Shown here: one piece after another, positions 9,560-18,650 of the stretch
Numbering within the stretch: position 1 is the first letter of the stretch
Layout of the letters: each line of letters opens with the position of its first letter
Translations under genes and position numbers: made by a program
The notes under the pieces: generated by a model
What the model was told of the DNA's origin: nothing
What the model saw: only the letters and a program-made list of their open reading frames with translations
The model's database searches: none
Source: Astropecten irregularis
Taxonomy: Eukaryota > Echinodermata > Asteroidea > Paxillosida > Astropectinidae
DNA length: 64,000 nt
Reading direction: 5' to 3'
Assembly: GCA_963971285.1 (NCBI GenBank)
Contig: OZ020248.1
Span: forward strand, 20,667,873-20,731,872

Positions 9560-10037
9560 CGTCTTTTATGCGTTTTGCCGAAAATGTGTTAGTTGAATTT
9601 CCCGTGAACTGAGCGCTTAATTACGCAACAGGTATCAGTGACCAGTATCATATTCTTGCAACGTTTCTACTCGGTTGTTGAGTTGTTAATCCCTGGCACG
9701 GGAGCCAATAAGAAGTTCCCTTTTTGTTTTCCTTTTTTTTCTTTTTTTTCTTTTTAGTAAGTTTGTTGGTGCGTGGGGTGCATAGGGTGCGTGATATTTT
9801 ATTTTACAAAAGTTTCATCCGTGACGCTAACCTAAGCAAGCGTCGTCCACATCCCTCACGGCTTCATCAATGGCCGGTATCATCGTTTTAAGACACTCCC
9901 ACTCCCTCATCGTGAGGTTAATCCCTCGTCTGGAGCCAAAGGGAAGCCAGCCTTTTTGATCTGATGATAATCTCTTATTTTCACGTAAGTTTCATCCCGA
10001 AACTTTTCAACAACAACGTACCTATTATCCCAACACC
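9560..10037. promoter_or_regulatory. Intergenic region between divergent first exon and ORF
   Basis: The minus-strand exon at 9276-9390 and the plus-strand ORF at 10038 point away from each other with about 480 bp between them, so a shared promoter is possible (inference). CCTCACGGCTTCATC and CCCTCATCGTGAGGTTAATC occur at about 9855 and 9910, and a T-rich tract at 9720-9755. No TATA box is evident. Confidence 0.25.
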
Positions 10038-10619
10038 ATGCTCGGCCGAACACCGAGAACAGACATTTTCCGAGATGAAAAATGCTTTTCCATGTACCAC
10101 ACGTCTCCAGATTTGGACGCTAAGATTAAGAACAAGGCAAGCAAATCGAGAAATGCCAGTCAAGTCATTCAAGTGCAGCAGAAGCTGAAGAAGATCAAGA
10201 AAAAGAAACGAGTCCCAACTTCGTCGTGGGCATCATCGGAAGTCGACTTTGAAGATGAGTCAATTTCACCATCAAAAAGACGGTTTTAACCACTTCAGCC
10301 TGCCTTACAATATCACCAGATATCCCCACGGAATCCAGCGATGCTGTCTGTGTCCATTCCACTCAGTCATGGGTTCCCAGCTTTGGACTATGGTGTGGAG
10401 ATGATGAAGCCCAAGACAGCTACCTTGCACCATAAGCATGGCCGCCACTCAGACTCATCATCAGGAAGTGATTCTGACCTAACTGATTCCTGTCTGTTCA
10501 TGTACAGACACCAGAGATCAAGCACCACCTTGGCAGAGCCATATCCTCCCTTCAAGTCAAGCAAGAGAGAGCCTGAGAACGGCCTTCCTAGCTCCCCGCA
10601 GAAGAAGAGTAGTTTGTAA
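10038..10619 (+). CDS. Unidentified Ser/Lys-rich protein, one in-frame stop
   Basis: An ATG at 10038 opens MLGRTPRTDIFRDEKCF; the same frame runs to the TAA at 10617-10619 and is broken only by a TAA at 10287-10289 (194 codons in total). Features are a basic helix with KLKKIKKKKR, an acidic SSEVDFEDES patch followed by SPSKRR, a SDSSSGSDSDL Ser/Asp run, and a C-terminal SPQKKSSL. The composition suggests a nuclear phosphoprotein. I do not recognise a family. Either a single nonsense change or a small intron explains the stop. It is one of the few plus-strand coding candidates in the window. Confidence 0.45.
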
Positions 10620-10705
10620 GTTATACCCAGCTGGCGTCACCTACCGGGATGATTCTAGGAAAACTTCAAACCAAGGAACCTGAGATAAATCTAAAACTAA
10701 ATCTA

Positions 10706-11493
10706 AGTGATTTCATACCCTTTTCAAGGGCCTCAAGCCGCTTGACAATATCTTGCTGACAAAATGTGTTTTTAATTGAACACATGCATTCAATGTTCCT
10801 TTTCAACTTTTTGTTTATTTGTTACACACATACAATTTAAATCACACAGTTAGAAAAAACAAATTGCATTTCAAAATTATTCAGTTAGAAAAAATAAATT
10901 GTATTTCAAAATCCAAAACATTAATAATAAAAATAACACATAGTTTGCTAAAGATTTACACAGAGCTTCAAACCTTCAAAGCAAGGAACCCCAGATAAAT
11001 CTAAATGGCACCAACTCATGAATGTTTCATCTAGTGAGGGTGAATTTGAGCCGTGCGACAAGCGCATCATGCGGACTCCTTCCAAGCAGCATTGGCAGAA
11101 CAAAAGTTCACCGTGTCAAAAGGTTACTCACGACGTCTACCCTTGTTTGACTTTATGGCAGTGTTTGACAGTTAATTAGTGTAAGTGATTTCATACCCTT
11201 TCCAAGGGCTTCAAGCCGCTTGACAATATCTTGCTGACAAAATGTGTTCTTAATTGAACACATGCATTCAATGTTCCTTTTCAACTTTTTGTTTACTTGT
11301 TGTTAGATTTACGTTTACAGACATACATGTACAATTTAAATCACACAGTTAGAAAAAACATGTTGCATTTCAAAATTATTCAGTTTGAAAAACAAACTGC
11401 ATTTCAAAATTATTCAGTTAGAAAAAACAAATTGCATTTCAAAATCCAAAACAATAATAATAAAAATAACACATAGTTTACTAAAGATTTACT
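10706..11493. repeat. Direct duplication of a ~250-bp AT-rich block
   Basis: The block beginning AGTGATTTCATACCCTTT (10706-10962) recurs at 11182-11493 with about 90 percent identity by eye, including TTGACAATATCTTGCTGAC and repeated GTTAGAAAAAACAAATTGC. The second copy has an extra internal AAATTGCATTTCAAAA unit. Partial relatives occur at 12715-12800, 12925-12960, 14150-14353 and 16344-16437, so this is a local repeat family. Confidence 0.75.
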
Positions 11494-11532
11494 TTATTAA
11501 AAAGAAGGAAAAAGGTTTGTACAAATTTAATA

Positions 11533-11556
11533 TCACACACACACACACACACACAT
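11533..11556. repeat. (CA)n microsatellite
   Basis: About twelve CA dinucleotides in a row inside AT-rich DNA. Confidence 0.9.
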
Positions 11557-11714
11557 ATTTTGAAAAAAAAAACATTCGTAAAAATATAACTTAAGGAAGA
11601 ATGTTTACAACCATTACATTGCATTGTCTGAATGTCCATTATACTGTTGTTAATAAAAATGAATTTTGAACTTCTTTGATCCATTTTTCAACTCATTCCT
11701 CAAGCCTATCAAGC

Positions 11715-11960
11715 CTAAACTTGTTGTAAAATAAATTCTTTCAGCATATCTAAATTCGAATCATTCTCTAATATATCTAAAACTAAAAATAAAGTGAAAT
11801 CAATCATAGCATTGTCAGGGTGGCCGTAATATTGTGTTAAAGGATATGAATTTTTCACTTCTTCGCCCCACTTTTGTACCCATTCTTCAAGTCTATCTTC
11901 ACTGAGCTCATCCAACATTTCTCTAAGGTACCAGTCAAGTAAGATTTCCTTATCTACCAT
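11715..11960 (-). CDS. Unidentified acidic 81-aa ORF with a decayed tandem copy
   Basis: An ATG at 11960 opens MVDKEILLDWYLREMLDELS; the protein is acidic and Trp/Tyr-rich (EEWVQKWGEEVKNSYPL) and ends MLKEFILQQV. The next 120 bp downstream (11600-11714) contain a degraded second copy: NELKNG, KKFKIHFY and YNGHSDNAM correspond to RLEEWVQKWGEEVKNS and YYGHPDNAM. Duplication with retained similarity suggests selection or recent origin. No family recognised. It could be an accessory protein of the neighbouring Polinton-like fossil or a gene of its own. Confidence 0.4.
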   Translation of the reverse strand: MVDKEILLDWYLREMLDELSEDRLEEWVQKWGEEVKNSYPLTQYYGHPDNAMIDFTLFLVLDILENDSNLDMLKEFILQQV

Positions 11961-12012
11961 GCAACATATGTGATGGAATTGCGAAGGATTGTCAATTTTA
12001 CACCCTACGCAC

Positions 12013-12376
12013 TCAGAAGGTCTCTATAAGGACGTGATCTGTCACATGGATACCGAGTGCCTGTCTTTGCATGATATCAATCTTCTTGGATTTTGGGGGA
12101 ATAGTGCCATTTCTGATGGCTTCAACAAATTTGGATTCCAGATCGTTCAACATGTCCTTAGCCGAGTCTTGGAACGTGTAGGTTGGTGTAGTAGGACTGA
12201 CGTGGAGGTCGTAGACGGCCGAGATGAAGTCCACAAATGATGTGATTTTCTTGTCTGTTTATAAATCGTTGGGCCTCTAGACGTTGTGTAGGAGTGGGCT
12301 GGTAACATTCTGGTGTGAGGATGGGAAATCTGTCAAGCAAACCTTGTCCTTCATAGAGTACTAGATGTTTTGCCAA
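12013..12376 (-). CDS. Unidentified coding region in two overlapping frames
   Basis: One frame (12158-12376) reads HLVLYEGQGLLDRFPILTPE and TPTQRLEAQRFINRQ; the next (12013-12234) reads FISAVYDLHVSPTTPTYTFQ and SKFVEAIRNGTIPPKSKKID. The join near 12230-12245 looks like a one-base shift in a single gene. No domain recognised. Confidence 0.35.
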
Positions 12377-12509
12377 GGGTGGGAGTCAATTAAAATCAGC
12401 CACAGACCTATGAGGATTAAACAGTTGCTACATGTATTTATGCCAACTTGATACAGTAGGAATAATTATAAACTGTACAAGAGTGTTGAGTATCTATTGC
12501 ATGACTTAC

Positions 12510-12697
12510 CGTCATCAGCTGTGCATATGCAGAAGTTGTCTTCATCATAATCGTCGTACTTTATGACTGCCTCTTTTTCAATGGAATCTGCTGCGCCGCA
12601 CTTGTTGATATTGACCTGATCGTTGGTTGGCCAGATCTCGTCCATGATCTTCTCTGCGATTCCTTTTTGAAAGAACATCTCTCCAGTAGTGGAGAAT
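12510..12697 (-). CDS. Exon of unidentified gene (acidic, Cys-containing)
   Basis: The exon is bounded by a T-rich acceptor (ACAATAG) at 12698 and a donor GTAAGT at 12509. It reads TGEMFFQKGIAEKIMDEIWP, NKCGAADSIEKEAVIKYDDY and DNFCICTADDG. Open throughout. Not recognised. Confidence 0.45.
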
Positions 12698-12952
12698 CTA
12701 TTGTAAAATAATTTATAGTTGGAAAAAACAAATTGCATTCCAAAATCAAAAACATTAATAATAAATATAGCACATGATAGTTTGCCAAATATTTACACAC
12801 ACCTCGGGGTTATGGGGTGAAAAGTTCTCTTTCGAAGATGATTGTAATCTTGTATTTTCTTCTATGTCTGAAGTCATTGATGCAGTTGTCAGTGGAGGGG
12901 TAGAGTCCTTGGGGCCTGCTGTTTAAGTGATTTCTTACAATTTTGGAGAGCC

Positions 12953-13222
12953 TCAAGCATCCTTTAATGTAGGCAATTGTTGGTGTAGTAATGTAGGCAA
13001 TTGTACGCAATTGTTTACGTGCAGGCATTGGCTCCATGAGATGGTGGAGGACGGTGCAACTCTTGGTGGTAATATCTTCTGAGCTGGCGGAGTTGGGGTT
13101 CGAACATGAAATGACTCAATGGACATGTCACTCACACTGTCATCATCAGATGTAGGGGCCTTTTCTCCCACGTGAGGAGTTGTGCGGATACCAGATGATG
13201 ACAATGTGGAGCCTGGTGGCAT
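12953..13222 (-). CDS. Unidentified Ser/Pro-rich 89-aa ORF
   Basis: An ATG at 13222 opens MPPGSTLSSSGIRTTPHVGE, then SDDDSVSDMSIESFHVRTPT. The Ser/Asp-rich and Pro-rich character suggests a disordered regulatory segment. Another frame just downstream (12810-12935) is also open. Not recognised. Confidence 0.3.
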   Translation of the reverse strand: MPPGSTLSSSGIRTTPHVGEKAPTSDDDSVSDMSIESFHVRTPTPPAQKILPPRVAPSSTISWSQCLHVNNCVQLPTLLHQQLPTLKDA

Positions 13223-13229
13223 TGGTGTA

Positions 13230-13590
13230 GATGCTTACAGTAGCATTGATGATCCAATCATTAGTACTTGTTGATGATTCCTGCATAAACAATTTTTTTA
13301 ACATTAAGCAGCAATGCTTTAGTAAATTGACATCACTCACACAATATGTCAGCAATTCTTCTTGTGAATCAAAGGGCATACCCCCGGTATTCTTTTATTT
13401 GTGATCTTCGTACCAGGCTTGAAATTTGGCTCTCCAATACCTCCGACAATGAATCGGGAATCTTTTATTCAGGAGTGGCCCTATTTTGATTTTCATTAGC
13501 TCTAATGCTCTAGTTTGGCAGAAAGAAACTCCTTTCAATTCAGTTAGTCTAAATTGAAGAATTCCCACAAAATGATTGTTTTTCATATGA
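13230..13590 (-). mobile_element. Polinton/Maverick-like fossil: DNA polymerase exonuclease region
   Basis: AKFQAWYEDHK followed closely by FDSQEELLTYCVSDVNLLKH matches the exonuclease III block (YCxxDV) of protein-primed B-family polymerases from Polinton-like elements. Short and broken. It is the third such polymerase piece in the window and could derive from the same family as 4.5-6.2 kb. Confidence 0.7.
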
Positions 13591-13679
13591 GGACCTACCG
13601 CTTGACTTTTCTTGAATGACTTTTGATGTAGCACTTGACCGTGCTGCGCAATGTCCTCCGGCCCAAGCCGAGTTCTTAC

Positions 13680-13767
13680 CTCTCCATTCAAGAATACCTT
13701 TACTATTCATACGCATCACTACAAAGGTAGATGCAGATGATCCAAGCTGCAAGACCCAATCCTTTGC
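13680..13767 (-). CDS. Small exon, unidentified
   Basis: The exon lies between a polypyrimidine acceptor (TATTTAG) at 13768 and a donor (GTAAGA) at 13679, reading AKDWVLQLGSSASTFVVMRM and NSKGILEWRG. Not recognised. Confidence 0.4.
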
Positions 13768-13951
13768 CTAAATAGGGGGAGAAAATGAGTTGTATCCTGC
13801 GGTTTAATATGTACAACAGCTTGATAAAGAAGTGATTGGAAAACAACTAGCACAGCCAATATGATACAGTTAAGTTCAGTATCAGGTGCAATACTTAATT
13901 ATTGTGGCAGCCATGTGTCTAGAGCAGACATTTTCTCTGGATCGGTCTGCA

Positions 13952-14140
13952 TCACCTTTCTCTGAGACCACACTTCTCTAGAGACATCTTCAGTCCAAAT
14001 TCTGCAAGACGATCAAGAACCCTCATGAATCTCTCTTCCATCTGGTCCACAGATCGACCAAATATGATGAGATCATGCACAAGTGCTTCGGTCATTAGAG
14101 ATGCCAAGAAACTTAAAGATTTACATTTCTCCATAACCAA
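13952..14140 (-). mobile_element. Ty3/Gypsy-type reverse transcriptase scrap (fossil)
   Basis: The segment DLIIFGRSVDQMEERFMRVL followed by DRLAEFGLKMSLEKC is the region after the catalytic DD of Ty3/Gypsy reverse transcriptases. About 190 bp only; no LTRs, integrase or gag are seen nearby. A broken fossil, apparently old. Confidence 0.7.
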
Positions 14141-14259
14141 TTTATTTCAACATTTGTTTTTCATTTGTTAGTTACAAATTACACATATACAATTTTAACA
14201 GCAAATACATTTCAATATTGCAGCTTTAACAACAAAAACATTTATTATGCACAGTTAGA

Positions 14260-14353
14260 GAATTTGGTAAAATAAAATTTACATTTCCAAATAAAAACAA
14301 ATTGCATTTCAAAACAAAAACATAATTTACATTTCAATTTAACAAAATTACAG
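14260..14353. repeat. 94-bp direct repeat, left copy, flanking the LINE
   Basis: This copy begins GAATTTGGTAAAATAAAATT and ends AACAAAATTACAG; it is nearly identical to 16344-16437. The two copies bracket the R2-clade LINE fragment. Confidence 0.8.
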
Positions 14354-14362
14354 ATATAACAT

Positions 14363-16343
14363 TTAACAGCAAAAACATTTCAAAAGTTGGTACCTACTGA
14401 GCTTAAGGCCACAATACTTATGTTTGCTACTGAGCAACGCACCTCGGGCACCGATCGGTATGCCCTCCACTGAGGTGGACGTAACTCCGAACTGGTTCTT
14501 GATGGCCGTAGAAATAGGGCCAGTGTTATACTTGGTACACTTACTAATCTCTGAATCCCTCAAGGTGTGTTTGTGGGCCTCGTACGGGACAGACACATCG
14601 GCTAAGAAGGCGTGGTTCCTTGCCTTGTCAATGACCACCAGATCGGGTCTTAAATTACCAGTGCTGGAGTAAACCAGGGGCTCAATATGCACTGACTCCT
14701 CGCCATACTGCCTAGACAAATAACGAGCAACCTGTTTACATACCTCATTGTGCCTACGCATCCTGGCTTGAAGCACTGAAGGGTAGCGCTGCAGGATGTG
14801 AGATGTGGTTTCGATGGCACCGTCACATATGTCTACAAGAGTTAGGGCCGCCTGTAAATGCGAAATTGTTGCGGCAGGGAAGAGTTTTAGCCCTGAGAGC
14901 AATGGCCTTAGTATACAGGTCGCCTTGCAGTATGGTAGGGTTGTCCACCCACGAGGAGGCTGCGGGATGGTCAAAGGCTAAGGAGCCTTGGCCTTGTTTG
15001 GTCTTCGAATGTTCGCCCAGCCTCCGCATAGTGGAATCATGAATATGGTGCTTAATGTGGGATTTATCGGCCTCGACATTCGTCAGCCCGAGGGCTCAGC
15101 TAAGACTCTTGGGCTCTTTCTGCACCGCTCTAGAGGCATACAGATGCTGGATGTCCCTATCCTTGGACTTAGCAAGTCTCGTCAGAGCACCGTGCCTGAG
15201 TCTATTGGCCAGACATGGGATGTCTGGGAGGCCAAGACCGCCCAAAGATACTAAGTGGTATTAGCAGAATTGGGAAGATGTACTATCGACCGCACTGACT
15301 TCATGATACATCTTTAAATTGCCTTAAGGGCACTAGCTGGGTAGATATTCATACCAAAATGATAAGTAAGCCTAGGCACAACGAATGACTTAATCAAGAT
15401 AAGCTTCTGCTGGGGCTTCAAGTAGGCACCCGAAATCGCTCCAAGCCAACGGTTGAGCGGTCCAATGAGGTCGTATTTGGACTTGCCGAGAGTACCGAAT
15501 TTCTGACCGAGATACTTGATGGTATCTGTCGCTAGTATGGCTGGGATGAATGTACCTTGGGCTTGCCATACTGACTCGGTCAAGGGCATAAGCTTCGAAA
15601 TATGCCGACCATGGATACGGTGTACCATTGTCGCCCCGAACACAGCTGACTTGAGTGCATTGATTTTCATAAACCAAGCCTCAAAGAACTTTTGGCACGT
15701 GTCAAGCAGTGTGGATAACCCGCATTTACTCTCGGCCATAAGTACAAGATCGTCCGCAAATGCCAGAGAGTTGAACTTCGCACCGCCCATCTCCAGGCCG
15801 ATATATTCGGGGAGCGAAACGACCAGCTCGTCCAAGACAAGATTGAAAATTCTAGGACTAAGTGGGCATCCCTGCTTTGACACCACACCTCATCGGAATA
15901 GGGTCCGATGTAGAGCTACCGGTTGTGATACGAGTCCTGACGCCGGTGTATAGATCATCAATGCACGAGATGAATTTAGCTGGAATATGTCTCTTAAGAG
16001 CTCTCGAGATAGAGCTATGGTGAACTGAGTCGAAGGCTTTCGACAGATCGAGAAACATGACGTAGTACGATTTGTTCTCATGCCTATACTTAGTGATGAG
16101 ATGGTCCAATAGGGACACATTCTTCAAACACCCATCGGCAGGTATGAAAGCTTTCTGCCTAGGGTTTAGAGCAGTAGCATCAGTCAACCTAGTGTTCAAT
16201 ACTCTAGTGTATAACCTCAAAAGGTAAGAGCAAATGGTTATGGGCCGCCATTTAGATATATCTGTTGGACCGGCCTCGCCCTTAGGAATAAGGATCGTGT
16301 TATTCAACTTTAATTGCTCAGGCACCTTGCTAGACTCGAACCA
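14363..16343 (-). pseudogene. R2-clade non-LTR retrotransposon fragment (RT plus restriction-like endonuclease)
   Basis: The minus strand reads, in order: EQLKLNNTILIPKGEAGPTD, SKWRPITICSYLLRLYTRVL, YYVMFLDLSKAFDSVHH (RT, D of motif A), a second frame with KQGCPLSPRIFNLVLDELV and FADDLVLMAESK (the catalytic YADD-type box), GLGLPDIPCLANRLRHGALT, a zinc-knuckle-like ICDGAIETTSHILQRYP...RRHN, and LRPDLVVIDKARNHAFLADV, the PD...D endonuclease motif of R2/NeSL-type LINEs. At least one frameshift separates the RT parts (about 15,886). The 5' end is truncated inside the RT domain, right at the 94-bp repeat. It does not lie in rDNA. Confidence 0.85.
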
Positions 16344-16437
16344 GAATTTGGTAAAATAAAATTTACATTTCCAAATAAAAACAAATTGCATTTCAAAACA
16401 AAAACATAATTTACATTTCAATTTAACAAAATAACAG
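16344..16437. repeat. 94-bp direct repeat, right copy, flanking the LINE
   Basis: Near-identical to 14260-14353. If it is a target-site duplication, it dates the LINE insertion as fairly recent, because the two copies differ at very few positions. Confidence 0.8.
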
Positions 16438-16461
16438 ACTCTAAAAAATAATGTTACTTAC

Positions 16462-16558
16462 TCATTTGACCCCACATGGGGACATAGCCAGCAAGGGCAT
16501 CCAGTCTCGCCCACTCCTCAGATGCATCAAAACTCTCGTTAATAAATCACTGGACCAT
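16462..16558 (-). pseudogene. Second copy of the first exon seen at 9276-9390
   Basis: Starts MVQ, then a TGA, then FINESFDASEEWARLDALAG and PMWGQM, ending at a donor GTAAGT. It aligns with the 9.3-kb exon (EEWARLDALAG, PMWGQ) but has a nonsense codon at position 4 and lacks the last 6 codons. The remaining exons of this copy are not visible; the LINE lies immediately downstream. Confidence 0.6.
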
Positions 16559-16789
16559 TTTTCTTATTATTGGGTCAAGAGTTGGACATTTTGGGCACTG
16601 TCATTCGGCGTGTTCCACCTCCATTTTGTTTCCTTATTTGTTTACAGTTCTTCAGGTACTTATCAAGCCATCCAATGCCAATCTTTCTTGTTTCTATCTT
16701 TGCATTTGTGTAACTTCTGGGTAGGGCATTAAAAATGCATGTGCATACACTTGATAGAGTACATTGAACTCGTACAACTTTCATGTAAA

Positions 16790-17560
16790 TTACTATTGGT
16801 ACCAGCATAGTGCCCCATGGTTTGTCATCCAGGATTTGTCCGTTACTGCAGTGAATCTCAAGGCATTGTTCCGTGTGAAAGCTGGTGTCATGTGTGGCCA
16901 CGCTGACACGCGGAACCGCCACAAGAATATAAGTGAAGAACTTGTGACTCTTCTATCTCTGCAACTCGTACCATCTCCTTGAATATTGCTGCTATGAGGC
17001 CGACATATCCTCGTTTGGCGCCTGTCTCTGTTGGTGATAGGCATCCGTGAATAGATCGAAGTGGAATTGGCCACTGGCTGATCACTCGCAGGAGGAATTT
17101 CCCCCACGGCAGGTTGCTGCGCTGTTCTTCGGTCGCGCAGGAGATACACGTCTCGTCAAGATTTTCCAGAAACCACTGGATGGGTGCTGGCTGGATCAGG
17201 AAAGGGCCGGATGCCGCTTTGGCCGTCAGAGATGCACCATCAATCATGCTGTGATGACCGACATGCTCCATTTCTGGTGACACTGGCAGTAGATCCTGGC
17301 TGTTGCCTATGGTTCTGTCCAGGGCCGCCTTGAGAGGATGATACAAGTAGCCGATGCATTGCGCCGTCCAGAAAGTAATCGAGGTATGACTTTGCTGCAA
17401 GACGCTTGGAGAGACAGGCCTCATTGTCGGCGGCTACATCCACACATCTCCTCACTTGCTGAATGACTCGCTGATCTCTCGGTCACAGGATGATGATGTC
17501 ATCCTGCATCGAGGAGTCGCAGAGTTGTCTGTTCGGAACCGCGGTCAGACGGACTGTGTC
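16790..17560 (-). CDS. Unidentified coding stretch, split by a hAT element
   Basis: All three minus frames are partly open. The longest (16888-17424) includes HPLKAALDRTIGNSQDLLPV and WFLENLDETCISCATEEQRS; another (17240-17560) includes DEACLSKRLAAKSYLDYFLD-like text, with RRCVDVAADNEACLSKRLAA visible. The same strand continues beyond the hAT element (18651-18760) with ADLRHKFEMWVAARRGALQY. GC content is higher than in the surroundings. Not recognised; at least one frame change or intron is needed. Confidence 0.35.
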
Positions 17561-17565
17561 CCGGA

Positions 17566-18642
17566 TAGGGCTGTGCATTCTACCCGGGTACTCGAAACCC
17601 GACCGAAACCATCGAGTACCCGGCTCCATTTTTCGATTCTATTACCCGTAAAAAAATTTTTAAAAATGCCCTTTTTCATAAAATACATCACTGACCTGCA
17701 AAATTGGTACTTTTTGCAATGTCAAAAGCAGATTATTTACCGCAAATCAGTACCAAAGCCGGCAGCGAGCCACATATCGACGCAGTCCGATCGCGATCTA
17801 CGGTACCGGACAACGCGACGCACCCCGGCCGCGATGTAGGCCAACATGTACCGACCAAAAATCCTACCGCGCACGGCAGATCATCGGAACCGACCGAGCC
17901 TACACCGTGCAATCGTGCATACTTACGTACGGTGTATACAGTATGTAGTCTTCCTGCCCACACGTGGTCGAGACTGGTGCACGTTGTTTTGACATCGTGG
18001 CTATTACGCGTGGTCGTGTGTGGGGCGGATACCAGTCATGGAACATTCGAGATTACAACGCTAACCATGTGCACAATGCATCATGTTTTACGTCTTAATG
18101 CGTTCGTCGCCCTAGGAATGTTTCTCACGTTATTTCTTAAGATCTAGCACATGTACGTGAAAAGTGTGTTTCTTCTAATTGGCCAACTTGACAAAATTAC
18201 CGACTGAAATTCAAGTAAGATTTAGCTGATCAAGAAAGTGCGATTTACGGGGTGGTCAGAATATTTTACGGGGATCACGCAACGAAATAACAACCCTGAC
18301 AATGCATACATCGTGTTTGATGTCGGTGTTCGATGTCGGAAAGAAAAAATCGCACTAAGTTTTGCTTGGCCTGTCATATCGGTAGAAATATCGTAAACTA
18401 AAATTTGGCACCACTAAAATTAGCCGAAATCCGCTAAAGGTCGGGGTGTTTTGGGGAGGGTCTGGTAATTTTCAGCACGCCTGGCTCGGAGCCCCGATAC
18501 GCTACTCACCTACGGCCTTTACGCAACATACTTCCGGGTTCTTAATTTCTTATGTTTTATATTATATCGCGGGTACCCGGGTACCCGCCCGTTTGGGCAA
18601 AGGGTACTCGGGTCCAAAATTACCCGTGAATGCACAGCCCTA
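17566..18642. mobile_element. Non-autonomous hAT element, 1,077 bp
   Basis: The ends are a perfect 15-bp inverted repeat TAGGGCTGTGCATTC / GAATGCACAGCCCTA, flanked by the 8-bp duplication GTCCCGGA (17558-17565 and 18643-18650). Subterminal regions carry repeats of CGGGTACCCG/GAGTACCC. No transposase is encoded. The core (about 17,760-18,540) is similar, in inverted orientation, to the core of the element at 39,700-41,149, though the terminal repeats differ. Confidence 0.9.
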
Positions 18643-18650
18643 GTCCCGGA

